Positions 34,130 to 44,958 of a stretch of DNA of 64,000 bases are shown piece after piece. The notes beneath the pieces are model-generated. The model was not told the DNA's origin, ran no database searches, and was given only the letters and a program-made list of their open reading frames with translations. The DNA is from Isoetes taiwanensis. Lineage: Eukaryota > Streptophyta > Lycopodiopsida > Isoetales > Isoetaceae. A program made the translations under genes and the position numbers. The stretch lies in contig JAJEKV010000014.1 of assembly GCA_021234155.1 (NCBI GenBank), forward strand, positions 6,343,563 to 6,407,562, in the 5' to 3' direction. Position 1 is the stretch's first letter, and each line of letters opens with the position of its first letter.

Positions 34130-34617
34130 CCCCTGCTTTCAGATAGTCAAATTGTGTGAATATTGTAATCGAACGTGAACACATGTATTGACCATTTTGT
34201 AATGAATATACTTGTATATTGAGTTTTCGATGCCTTTCTCGACTCACGAGTCGAGAAAGGCATGCTTGTCGTGTTGATGAAATGCTTGTACAATCTATTA
34301 TGATAATGCTTGTACATTGGGTTTCCTGGCCCTTTCTCGACTCGCGAGTCGAGAAAGGCATGCGGGTTTTCTCGTTGAAGAAAGCATTTGTATGCTTCCG
34401 TGTGTGATTGGATGCAACCATATTCTAATGAGTATGGTTGTACTTTGACTTTTACCGGCCTTTCTCGACTCGCGAGTCGAGAAAGACACTACTTCCCACG
34501 TCATTGGATGCAGTTGTATGGAATGAATGTTCTCCGTTGTAATTTGATTTCAACGTTCTTTTCTTCGTTTTGACTAATGACACCGTAATTGTTAATCATA
34601 CTCTCCTTGCTCCAGGT
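34130..34617 (+). repeat. Spacer with three perfect or near-perfect palindromes
   Basis: Palindromes lie at 34232-34261 (14-bp stems, 2-nt centre), 34331-34358 (28 bp, perfect) and 34460-34485 (26 bp, perfect), each with the CTCGACTCGCGAGTCGAG core or a one-step variant, about 100-130 bp apart. Each is followed by a similar GCATG/GACACT junction, and TTGTAC-rich spacers (GCTTGTACATTGGG, TGGTTGTACTTTGAC) separate them, so the spacing unit may itself be a repeat. Confidence 0.9.
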
Positions 34618-35106
34618 GGTTCAGGCACAGATCCGACACCAGCACAGATCCCGCTCAGGCATCACAGAGACCGCTCAAGGCGGAAGAAATACCGTTCTGG
34701 CACAGATCCCGGTCACGCTACACTCTTGCCCGGCCTTTGGGACAAGGTTGCTCGCGAATTCAGAGGTTGCTCGCTACACCCTAGGGATAAAGAACAGGCG
34801 AAGAACAAAGAGATAGTCCAGGAAGCTCAAGGCATCTTGCAAGCATTGCATAACATCCACGGAGGTTGGGGATGGAGCATATTCGATGAAAGGCTGCGGG
34901 AGGCGAGTGGAGAAGTCGGGTGGACAGGTCGGCCGGTAGCTCCAGAGGCACCTCCACGTGAGGCATTCCACACTCTTCAGGTTGCCCCCAAGGCTTACAG
35001 ACGGCATGAAGAAGCGCCACAAGTTAATCCCCTAAGGTGGACCACCTACCAAGATGATGTAACTGTAGTGACAGCAAGACCGCCATGGTCTCTGCGTCCG
35101 ATGTAA
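34618..35106 (+). CDS. Unknown ORF at the right end of the 12-kb element
   Basis: An open frame follows a CTTGCTCCAG acceptor-like site at about 34617: GGSGTDPTPAQIPLRHHRD, then HGGWGWSIFDERLREASG, ending WTTYQDDVTVVTARPPWS at a stop at 35106. The upstream ATG at 34579 or use as a last exon are both possible. The protein is Pro/Arg-rich and matches no family I recognise. It is intact over 163 codons, unlike its neighbours. Confidence 0.4.
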   Translation, partial: GSGTDPTPAQIPLRHHRDRSRRKKYRSGTDPGHATLLPGLWDKVAREFRGCSLHPRDKEQAKNKEIVQEAQGILQALHNIHGGWGWSIFDERLREASGEVGWTGRPVAPEAPPREAFHTLQVAPKAYRRHEEAPQVNPLRWTTYQDDVTVVTARPPWSLRPM

Positions 35107-35355
35107 AATACATTGTATCTGTTCAATTTATTAATAAAAATTCTTTTTCAACTAGATCTTTGGTTTCAATCTTTAATGAATTTCCTTTGTTTCAGTTGCA
35201 TTGTTTTTGTTCTCGACTCGCGAACCTGGGAAAACTGGAGCAAAGCTCGGATTCAGAGTTTTATTCAAAAATTCGAATTTAGTATAGTTTTCGGGTCGGG
35301 GTGCTACTTTTTATGTAAATTAACCGGGTTCCGAAAAAAAATGGGAATGGAATGA

Positions 35356-35381
35356 GTCCCACTTTAATTAAATACGACTTT
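35356..35381 (-). repeat. Right terminal inverted repeat (26 bp)
   Basis: This is the reverse complement of 23229-23254 without mismatch. An isolated half-palindrome (TTCTCGACTCGCGAA) lies just inside at about 35212-35226. Confidence 0.75.
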
Positions 35382-35890
35382 TTAGTTTTATTTTCATTGG
35401 ATCCCAAAACAATCCCTGGAATATGCCAGATCAAGGATGGAGGAATTTACACCTCACACCCCTGTATAGCAAAATGCTCCCCATACGTCATCAAATACGT
35501 ATGGCGATATCTCCCTAATGCAACCACATGATGTGACCATTGCTGCCAAGGCAAACAACCTATCCCATGACGTTAATTACCAATAGTAGGAATTCGTGCA
35601 GAAGGACATCCGCATAAAACCCGTGAGCAAATTTGTACACAGGAGAGATTGAGATAACGGAATGGTTGGCATAGAATGTGTAGCAGATGCTGCATAATCG
35701 GATGAATTTGAAGACAAACGGAAAGTGCAAAAAACCCTGCAATTCGAACACAGAACTGGCAATACTCTTATCATAGTTGACAATTTCTATTCATTCTGCA
35801 ATACAAATAGTAGAATGCATGCTGGCTCTCTCACAGCGGTGTTCTTACCAAAGGCCAGCTTTTAGAAAATGATATCCTATGACTCACCAA
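35382..35890. other. Intergenic DNA
   Basis: No gene, RNA or repeat is recognised in this stretch. Confidence 0.4.
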
Positions 35891-35952
35891 GGCCGTTTGC
35901 ATCGTGGGATTTGAACCCACTAATCCAGGTTTCTGTCTCACCATCAGGCCAA
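35891..35952 (-). repeat. tRNA-derived SINE head or tRNA relic
   Basis: On the minus strand an A-box-like TGGCCTGATGG (about 35940-35950) is followed at normal spacing by a T-arm GTGGGTTCAAATCCCAC with the B box GGTTCAAATCC (35908-35918). The flanking seven-base segments do not pair into an acceptor stem, so this is not a functional tRNA gene. Confidence 0.6.
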
Positions 35953-36162
35953 AATTAAGACTCCGCATTAGGATTTTGAATCAAGAAGTTTGGCACAAAA
36001 GAAAAAATATAAGCAGACAACTCTATCCCTGGCTTTGCGCCCACCCAACTTTGCTGAAATCAAGATGCCTCATCTGAATTTTGAATCAAACAAAAAATAA
36101 AGGCAAGCCAACAGTACACCATTACTCCAACTGCATGCAAATCGGCTGATGCCTGCCCGAAT

Positions 36163-36579
36163 CTACCATCGACCATCTCCAGTGTCAGCAGAGGCCGCTT
36201 CGGGATCAAATATAGTCCAGCCGACATTGCCATCGCCATCGCATCTAGCGCAGCTGCCATGCAGGGGGGGCATCTTTGAAAGTCCCATGGACGCATCGTG
36301 CCAGGCAAATCCTACCTTTTCCAGACCAATCATAAAAACTTCGTTTGTGTCTTGCAGAGCTCTACATTTGCCATACATTTGCAGAAAAAGATTTTCTAGA
36401 AAAGTGTTCACTTTTATACCAGTCTGGATCGGGTAGGCATGAATATGCTTACCTTCAACTTTAGAGACACAAGTCCGCAATAATGAAGCAATGGCAGGCA
36501 ATACAGGCTCTTCTTGACTGGATTTTGTGCCACCAGCTCTGAGAGAGATGCGAATTCCCCATTTGAATTTGCGTAACAA
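36163..36579 (-). pseudogene. PPR protein fragment
   Basis: The frame reads VLPAIASLLRTCVSK, EGKHIHAYPIQTGIKVNTFL and NLFLQMYGKCRALQDTNEVF, one L-type and one S-type PPR motif of the plant PLS class. It then runs into unrelated sequence. No tandem continuation is seen, so it is a truncated relic and not a gene. Confidence 0.7.
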
Positions 36580-37860
36580 CTAAATGCACAACTGTGAAAT
36601 TTAGAGGTAGAGCAACAGAAGCTCAAATTCGAGCATTTGGTCGGTCTTATAAAAATACGAGAACATTGCCGCAGTTGTCCAAACTAGTTCTTTTCTTTTC
36701 TACAAAAAACATCCTTTAGCTGGCTCAAATGTCCGCGATCCAGAATGCAGGAACCTACTCGATCAATCTCATCTATTCTAACCTACTCGACACAAAATCA
36801 TATGCAAGCATTTGGCATCCCATGTCAGCCTGTTGGAATGCAAGATTGGAGCTTCGGTCTGCCTTCCAGTTAGCCAGTTCAAACATCCGCGATCCAGAAC
36901 GCAGGTGACCGCCAGTTTACAGGGAACAATAGGTTTGGAGCAGTTACCGGCATATCCTAGGTATATTCCAGCATATACCTAGAATATGCCAGAAACCCCA
37001 CATAAGCCAGGGTTTGCCCCCTAGGGGCAACCCAAAAATAGCCATAGTTAAAACTAGTTTCCAATTTTTCTTTTAGGATTAGCTGAACTATTTTTACAAA
37101 AATGAATTCCTGTCAAATGATTTTTAGGTTTCGCTTCTTATCATCATTGGTTATAGTAGTTTTTTCAAAATTTGAATTTGTACCACATGTGCATTTTCAA
37201 AAAATGAATTATAACAGATGGCCAATTACCTTCAAAGTGCCCGGTTTAATTGCAGACCAGGGTTGCCCTTAAGGGGCGAATCTTAGCCCAATGGCTATAT
37301 TATGAACATTTTAAAAAATGATATACGAAACCTAAGTAGGGTACTATAAAACTATTTTTTTAATACAGTCGCCAAGTTTTCGACCATTTTTCCTCCCGCC
37401 ATTCTTCAATTAGCCTCGGGTTCTTGGGCTGCAATCCAGCAGTTCGCCACCATTTCTACGAATTGAAGGGCCCTAACTTATGGATTCGCCAGTTACCATT
37501 GTTTGAATCAGGTAGTTTCTTGCTAGATCCCCAGTATTTAGGTAAACATTTCGTTATTATTGTACAGGTTTTGCTTCTCATGCAATTTGATCACCAGATC
37601 TAGAAGAGTGTCGATGCACTGAATGCACAAACTTAGATGTTATAAGGCCATGTTATGAGCTTCCGTTAGAAAGTTTTAATTATTATCATATGTCTCTTGA
37701 TTGATTGTATTGAAATTGATAATAGTATTGAAATACATTTAAACTACACGATTTACATTTTTGGCTTTTTTACTTAGGAAAAATAGCCAGGTGAAAGTCT
37801 AATGGATTATTTAATACTAAAGTTTCGCCAACTTTAAATATATATAAAACAATGATAATG
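36580..37860. other. Intergenic DNA
   Basis: No gene is recognised. The phrases AGTTCAAACATCCGCGATCC and CAAATGTCCGCGATCC (36727 and 36885) mark a short local duplication. GGTATATTCCAGCATATACC near 36960 is a small inverted repeat. Confidence 0.45.
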
Positions 37861-40015
37861 ATTAAACATTCTAGAACATTTTGTTTTAGGTGTTTGCAAA
37901 GTTCCACAACACTTTTTATTTTTTGTCTGACCTACTATCGACCAAAGTATCATCCATGAGAAGTTGAGTCGCACCCATCACACCCACTGAGGTGCTTCTA
38001 TTTTGAGTTTTTGCAAAGTTTCAAAAAACTTGCTATTTTTAGACCGACGTTCTTGCCCATGAGCATCTGGAACATTTAGGAACATTTTATTTTGAGTTTT
38101 TGTAAAGTTTCAAAAAACTTGCTATTTTTAGACTTAGGTGCTTGCCATGAACATCTGGAGTATTCTAGAACACTCTATGAGTGTTTGAAAAGTTTCCAAA
38201 GACTAACTATTTATAGACTTAGGTGCTTACCCATAAGCATCTGGAACATTCTAGAACATTTTATTTTGAGTGTTTGCAAAGTTCCATGACACTTTCTATT
38301 TTTTGTCTGAGGTACTTGCCCAGGAGCATCTGAAACATTCTATTTTGAGTTTTTACAAAGTTTTAAAAAACTTTCTACTTTCTATGCTTAGACTGAGGTC
38401 TTGCCCATGAGCATCTGGAACATTCTAGAACGTTGTATTTTGAGTGTTTGCAAAGTTTCAAAAAACTTGCTATTTTTAGATTGAGGTGCTTGCCAAAACA
38501 TTCTATTTTAAGTGTTTGCAAAGTTCCAAAAAACTTTCTATTTTAGACTGTGATCTTGCCCATGAGCATTTGGAACATTCTAGAACATTCTATTTTGAAT
38601 ATTTGCAAAGGTTCCAAAAATTTCTATATTTAGACTGACATGCTTGCCCATGAGCATTTGGAACATTCCAAAACACTTTCTATTTTTAGACTGAGGTGCT
38701 TGCCCAGGAGTATCTGGAATATTCTAGAACATTCTATTGAGTGTTTGCAAAAAATAAAAAAACTGGCTATTTTTAGACTAAGGTGAATGTCCAAAAAACT
38801 TTCTATTTTTGGACTGAGGTACTTGCCCAGGAGCATTTGAAATATTCTAGAACATTCTATTCTGAGTTTTTGCAAGCTTTTAGAAAACTTTCTATTTTTA
38901 GACTAAGGTGCTTCCTCCAGGAGCATCTGGAACATTTTAGAACATTCTTTTCTGAGTTTTTGCAAAGTTTTAGAGAACTTTCTATTTTTAGACTGAGATG
39001 CTTACCCATGAGCATCTGGAACATTCCAGAACATTTTATTTTGAGCATTTGCAAAGTTTCAAAAAAATTCTATTTTTAGATTGAGGTGCTTACTCATGAG
39101 TATCTGGAACATTCTAGAAGATTCTAGAGCTATCTAGAACATTCTAGAACAACCTAGAGCATTCTTAAAATAATTAGCCCTCACCCTTAACTATATGTGG
39201 ACTTCTATTTTTTTCAACAAACCAATGCTTGGCCTAGTGGTAGGTATGGGGGGCCCATGTTCGAATCCCTTTCACAACCAATAAATTTTAGAAGGCCCCA
39301 TGAAGACTGGGGGGTGATATGGAAGGCCAAGATCGCGCCATGTGGTGCCTCCTTTATCGTCGATGGAGGTGGAGTTACTTTCTATATATAGACTGAGGTC
39401 TTGCGCATGAGCATTTGAAACATTCTAGAACATTTTATTTTGAGTGTTTGCCAAGTGTCAAAAAACCTGAGATTTTTAGACTGAGATGTTTGCCCATGAG
39501 CATACTTTCTATATTTAGACTGAGATCTTGCCCATGAGCATTTGAAACATTCTAGAACATTTTATTTTGAGTGTTTGCAAAGTCTCAAAAAACTTGATAT
39601 TTTTAGACTGAGGTGTTCGCCCATGAGCATCAGGAACATTCTAGAACATTGTATTTTGACTGTTTGCAATGTTTCCAAAAAAAACTTTTTATTATTAGAC
39701 TGAGGTGCTTGCCCAGGAGCATCTGGAACATTCTAGAACATTCTATTTTGAGTTCTTGCAAACTTTTAGAAAACTTTTTATTTTTAGACTAAGGTACTTC
39801 CTATTTTTAGACTGAAGTCCTTATCCATCAGCATCTAGAACATTCCAGAACATTCTATTTTGAGCAAATGCAAAGTTTCAAAAAACTTTCTACTTTTACA
39901 CTGAAGTGCTTATCCATGAGCATTTTGAACATTCTAGAAGCTTCTAGAAGATACCAGAGCTATCTAGAACATTCTAGGACATGCTAGAATTATTTAGCCT
40001 CCACCTTTAACTATA
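37861..40015. repeat. Tandem array of ~90-bp units with GAANNTTCNNGAA motifs
   Basis: About twenty degenerate units follow each other. A consensus unit is GAACATTCTAGAACATT(C/T)TATTTTGAG, then TTTGCAAAGTTTCAAAAAAC, then TATTTTTAGACTGAGGTGC, then TTGCCCATGAGCATCTG. At least eleven units carry three or more alternating GAA/TTC blocks at 2-bp spacing (for example 38244, 38418, 38573, 38717, 39019, 39108, 39634, 39726, 39838), and 39927 has five. This is the consensus heat-shock element. The array is interrupted at about 39190-39375 by a SINE-like piece. Open frames in it are by-products of the repeat. Confidence 0.9.
39200..39375 (+). repeat. tRNA-derived SINE-like insertion in the array
   Basis: The sequence CTTGGCCTAGTGGTAGGTAT (A-box region, from about 39230) and ATGTTCGAATCCC (B box, about 39258) have tRNA-like spacing and order. 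It splits the 90-bp array, which resumes near 39375. Confidence 0.6.
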
Positions 40016-40140
40016 TGTGAACTTCCTATTCTAAGATTTAAAAAAAATAGCCAAACCATTTTGTATGACAAAATATATAGTACACTTAATTTTTTCCGTA
40101 ATGCCTATTGATTTAATGCTTTACAATTTTTGCAACAATA

Positions 40141-42752
40141 GAATAGAATAGAATATGATTTTATCGTCCACGGAGACCAACTGGCCTATGGGACCCAAGT
40201 ACAAAGAGAGAGCAAAGCAGTATTATTACCGGGATTAAAAACCCCCGCCCAAGGGTTTTTTGGAAAAACCTTAGTAGCAATAAGGATCTTCGACATACCG
40301 CATGATTATATACATAATCACAAGTACAATTTGAGGTTAATGCCGGACAGTGGGGGCATAACCGAAGTCAGCGTATCCATTACCTCCTGAGGTACGATCC
40401 CAACAAGCCTACTGAGAGGTTGCTCAATTAGCTCATGCAAGGCCCGATGGGGCACAACTAACCGAAAGCATACCGAGCCCGGATATGTTCAGACACGGAC
40501 AGCCGAAGGGCGTGACTTTCATCCTCAATGGCGCCCTATTGACAAAGACCGGCGGACTGGCCCTCACGCTGCCCCCGAATCCATCTCTCTGTCTCAATGC
40601 GGAGGTGGTGTGCACTGCAATGCGAATGGAAGCAATCACCGGGCGCTTTTCATGGGTAGATGGGTGCGCAGTAGTGGTGTGGGCCCCTCGTGAGCATGGG
40701 ATTAACCTGCTTGTCGATAATTTGCCATCTTGACATGTGATGGGGCCTCTCGCATCCCAAAGCTTGGCCATGAAGCAAGCATCCAAATCACCGCTTCAAA
40801 GGCGCGCGTTCCTTCGGTGTATGCACCGGGTCCACATCGTGGTGCCGCACATTCCATAGCGAGAACCACGGGCTTGCTTGTCTTTCCAAAGGCTTTGAGT
40901 CGCCATGCGGGCCCATCGCCACCGCCAAAGCAAGGTTGGGCAGCCGGGCTTCATCCATAGCCACCACCTTCCGGAAGTAAATAATGTGACGCGTTTCAGT
41001 AGCAGCCCTCTCAGAATGAAAGGAAGCCTGTCTCCGGAGCAAGATCCGATATGGGACCGTGGATTTCACTCCCGGCCCGGGCCAAGAAGGCCTTCGTCAG
41101 ACTGCTCTAGATCGTTCCAAGTGGTGAGGGATATCACCGGCCCCACATACGCCCCATAGAGGAGGACCGGTTCAACCAAGGCCACAACAAGTGTGCCCTG
41201 GTGACCCCATGCATATACCGCCTTTGTGATGTTGTTTTGCATTGCATACGGGGCTTTCCGCCTGTAGTGACCGTAACCCGATGGATGCATCTCGGTGTGG
41301 TAGTAGAAAACTCGATGCCCAAATACTTATAAGATCGAGCCACCTCCACTACCCGCCCCTGGTAAGTGAATGAGGGAAGGCGTGGGTGCCGGGATGATGG
41401 GACCAAGACACCCTTGTCTTGGCCAAGTTAACTCTCATGTCGGTGAATTGGCGCGAAAGTGTCCAAAGCATCCGGTGGCGTTGCATGTCCTCCGGGTATA
41501 TGCGAAAGCAGGTCAACATCATCGGCGATATATGAGTTGCGGATTATGTGGTGCATCAACCGAGCGCCTCCCCCCCGTGCTCAGCTAGCCATTCTTCTAG
41601 CTGGTCAATGTACAAGCCGAAGAGCGTCGGGGATAGAGGGCAGCCCTGGCGCACCCCAATGCTACTAACAACGGGCTCTCCCGACAGTGTATGAGACGAA
41701 CCGGAGCAAGCCTCGTCAGATAGTCAGTATATAGCATTCGCAAGTCGACGGGGTCCCTAGCTGTCTCAATCGTCCCACAACTTATCCCGAGGCACTGTGT
41801 CAAAAGCCTTTGCGAAATCCACAAAGCAACAAAGTACATGCATTCTGGCGTCGATTCCGGCTATCCTCTATGAGTGTTCGCAGAGTGAAGATATGGTCAA
41901 TAGTAGAATGCCGAGGGCGGAAGCCCGCCAAGCGTGAGAGCCCGCACTTCTCCATCCCTCGCCTAAAGTGTCAATCGCCGCCAAGAATCCCAAAGCAACT
42001 TGGCAAAGACAGAACTGACCATAATGGTACGATAGTTGGCTGGGCTATGGGGGTCCCCTGCTTTGTATATGGGCACAACTCTACTGGTAGTCCAGTGCGG
42101 GGGGAAGCCTTCTTGCAATGCCCTGTTGAAGAGTGATGTGAGAACCGACACCATTGGGGGCCCGACCCACTTGAGAAGCTCTACCTGCATACCATCCAAA
42201 TCTGTTGCCTTCCCGTTAGCGAGGCGTTGCAGGCCCATTATGACATCCCCTTCAGTAATGACCAGTGCTAGGCCTGTCTGCGGAGGTACTGGTGCCCGGC
42301 TTCCCATTGGGTCATACAGCTGCTGCAAGTATCTCACCCATTGTTCCGGGGTAATATTTCGTGGGTCATGCGGGCTTACTCAAGACCTTTCTCCAGAAGG
42401 CCCTAGGGTGGCGGTCTAGAAGACCAAACATCTGTTGCTAGTGCTCCGCAAGGTACCTGGCTTTCTTGGTCTTGAGGAAGGAACGGTATTGACGGACGGC
42501 CTGCGGGCAAATGGTGGGGTCCATCACTTGGCGGAGCCATCGTTTCAGCTCCCGACATTAGTCGTCGAACCAGTGATTGCGGGGGAAGGTGGTTGCAGCC
42601 CCTGTGGATCGTCGAGAGCGGCCTCTCCCAAAGCATCTGTCCCCTACCCTCAGAAGGAGCTGGTTCAGCTGGGCCGTCTGCTGTTGAAGTGTGGGGAGTT
42701 GCAGAATGCCTCTTATGGCATGAGAATTTAAATTCAACTTTCTGAGATACAA
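40141..42752 (-). mobile_element. LINE (second family), minus strand, frameshifted
   Basis: Read on the minus strand from 42752, the frames give RT motifs in order: NGKATDLDGMQVELLKW and HSPANYRTIMVSSVFAKLL (42337-41963), FVDFAKAFDTVPRDKL (about 41820), GVRQGCPLSPTLFGLYIDQL (about 41660), a YLGIEFSTTTP thumb segment (about 41310), then a C-terminal region to about 40430. The untranslated end carries CGGGCGGGGGTTTTTAATCC and GGTCTCCGTGGACGATAAAA before a (TTCTA)n tail at 40141. Many frameshifts show decay. The same 3' end occurs at 15862-16291, and shorter pieces at 43862 and 53911. Confidence 0.85.
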
Positions 42753-42899
42753 GTCATTCCTCGCAAAAAATCTCAGAAATAACTTCCAGGGTCAACCCTT
42801 TTGTTTGAAGAACTCCGAAAAAAATGAATATCCAAAAGTTAAGTACCACAAATGCCAACATGCCAAAAACACCACTATACCACTATCCTTGAGTTAGGA

Positions 42900-44557
42900 C
42901 AAGAAATAGTTCTAAAATAAGAATGTTACAAGTCCACTGACATATAATACAGAGGCCACAAACACGTGTTAGAAAGATCTCAGATCCTAGAATGTATGGT
43001 AATGGGCCAAATTCCATGGCAAAGCTGCTGATATATACTGTTACACCAATAAAAGATGCAGCTGTTTGGAGCAGACCAACAGGTTATTAGCACATGAACT
43101 ATCACCATCAAAGTTATAAGCACAATGGTGAGAGCGGTCAGTAATAAGAGGCCACATAATATAATCACTAAATATGTTAATCTAGTATGAAACACAAGAG
43201 CTTGCTTAATACAGTCAATACATATGAATACAAACAATATAATCAAACTTCTGCCTATATAGTCCATTAACCTCATTGCCAATCCAATGCAAGGAAACAT
43301 TAACAGACACATTATCCTACTAGCAAGAGTAGAACATGAGTCTGAACTCATCCCCAGGCTCTTAACATTACATCTATGCCAGATTGCTGGAGTACACAAA
43401 ATATAAAACAACAGTGATGCCACTGAACTGGAAAAAGCAAAAGGAAATGTGAAATATAGATTCTAACTTAGTGTTAAAGATTTAACTATTGTAACATTTG
43501 ATCTGCTCCAACAATAAGAGCACGTCTGATACCCCCATCAAACAAGTCTGTCCATACAAGTCCGTCTGAAGGATGGACCAATACTGGACCAACAGGTTTC
43601 TCAATAAGCACATCCTTAGAAAATTGAAAAGGTTACGCTATAGAAATCTATACTGCAATGCATTCAGTGAAATGTCAGAGTTGATCTCTTCACTTAGTAA
43701 TAATCTCGCTTAAGCTGCCCTCCTATGTTATTATCCCGAGTTTCCTTTTCTGTCCACTGCCAAGATAAATGCCCTCCTAGACTTACACTAGCAATTGGTT
43801 CAACATCATCAAGCTGAAGTAGTTGAGGTGCACTATCATATTGTATAGAATTCAATCTTGGCCCTATAGCCCATTGTATGGGTCCCATGACCTATTGGTC
43901 TCCGTGGACGTTAAAAAAACTATTCTATTCTATTCTATTCCTAGCAAGGGCTCATTCAGTTGTCCATCTATATCATTTGCATCATCTACCTTGTATTTAT
44001 CGAATAAATGGTAGATGTGTCCATGGTAGGTTTTGGAATCCAAGTATACGACTTTCATTATCACAAACATTTAATTGGCAGCCAAAATTAGCAACCATTC
44101 TTCTCTAAAAATTGCAAATTAGATGATGTTGTTTGACAACATAATACACTCAGGCTTAATGCACACTAGCAACATTCTGCACTTATGCATACTGCGACAT
44201 CGCTCTTGTTACGTAGGCGCTGAAGAACATGCTTCGCTTCTAGCATCCTGCCCTTACAAACCATCTAGGAGATTCTTGCAGGTAAAAGATTGTGATAAAC
44301 AGAAAAGAAGAGAAGGAAGCCACGTCATTGCCAACATGTATCTAGGATTTCGTAAGTGAAAGGTTGAAAACGATCATGTAGACAACAGATAATCCACCAA
44401 AACCCATTAACTGTGGAAAAGTTAAAAGTCTGCCACGAGTTTCTATTAGTGCAAATTCAACTATGTACACAGGCACAATTGAACATGATAATCCTATGCT
44501 AATGCCCATGAGGATATGGCTGAATATTAACACATATATACTTGGTGACCATGCCAT
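42900..44557 (-). pseudogene. Tonoplast monosaccharide transporter (MFS sugar transporter) pseudogene
   Basis: Exon-like blocks occur in the right order on the minus strand: 44557-44342 (ILMGISIGLSCSIVPVYIVE, FALIETRGRLLTFPQ), the cytosolic-loop end 43838-43694 (GGHLSWQWTEKETRD ... GGQLKRDYY), 43600-43480 (GPVLVHPSDGLVWTDLF ... RRALIVG), 43370-43230 (LGMSSDSCSTLASRI ... PCIGLAMRLMDYIGR) and about 43050-42900 (MEFGPLPYILGSEIF). The long hydrophilic loop with its conserved WQ(L/W)AWKW-like end is specific to plant TMT/TST vacuolar proton-sugar antiporters. The N-terminal helices and most of the loop are missing, and a LINE 3' piece cuts the loop exon, so it cannot work. Confidence 0.75.
43862..43945 (+). 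mobile_element. Short LINE 3' end with (TATTC)n tail
   Basis: GGGTCCCATGACC, TTGGTCTCCGTGGACGTTAA and an A-run are followed by about four TATTC units. It sits in the transporter pseudogene's loop exon and ends the open frame there. Confidence 0.8.
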
Positions 44558-44958
44558 GATGCATGAACTAACAAAAGAGAAGGCTGCTGAAATACATAGA
44601 ATTCAATGTCTACTCAGCCAATCAGATCAGGAACCAGAACAAAGGGTGGTTCCACATACCTGAACCTTTTCATTACCAATTCCCACCTTAACAATGCTCA
44701 CGTTAACAGAAGAGCCATGCTGCATAAAGCATATTTCCAATATGAACTAGGAACTGACTGCACAAGCAACAAAGAATGTCAAAGAGCAGGCCTACTACAG
44801 AAACACTTAGATCAAAGCAAGACATGCAAGTACGCTAAAGGAAGATTATACCAATGATTCTTTCGCGGATTGAAGGCTAAGCAACACAAATAAGGAGGAT
44901 ATTTGGGAAGAAGAAGCCAAGATGAAGAAAGCGGTCGGATAAAAGATTTTGGGAAAAT
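44558..44958. other. Intergenic DNA
   Basis: No gene or repeat is recognised. Missing N-terminal transporter exons were looked for on the minus strand and not found. Confidence 0.4.

Larger units (their letters stand above)
23229..35381. mobile_element. Putative 12.15-kb TIR transposon with a transposase-like gene and a divergent multi-exon gene
   Basis: The ends are a 26-bp perfect inverted repeat: 23229-23254 begins AAAGTCGTATTTAATTAAAG and ends TGGGAC, and 35356-35381 is its reverse complement. TAGTTT lies directly outside the left end and, one base displaced, outside the right end, a possible imperfect target duplication. Inside are a minus-strand DUF7869-type transposase-like gene close to the left end (23426-26086) and a divergent plus-strand gene from about 27143 to 34129 or further, separated by roughly 1 kb. 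Two divergent or opposed genes within short inverted repeats is a common autonomous DNA-transposon plan. Both genes are decayed. That the whole is one element is inference from the matched ends and gene layout. Confidence 0.6.

Noticed and set aside
27620-34485. Palindromes as a CRISPR array
   Set aside because: They are not evenly spaced, have no unique spacers of constant length and lie in a plant nuclear context.
27143-35106. Insertion from a large DNA virus, because intergenic hairpins mark gene ends in some of them
   Set aside because: The palindromes fall mainly in putative spliceosomal introns, no viral core gene is seen, and the transposase-like gene plus TIR explains the region better.
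35891-35952. Functional tRNA gene
   Set aside because: A T-arm and boxes are present, but the flanking acceptor strands do not pair and the anticodon arm is not clear.
37861-40015. Short ORFs such as 38783-39079 as genes
   Set aside because: They are read-through frames of the 90-bp tandem unit.
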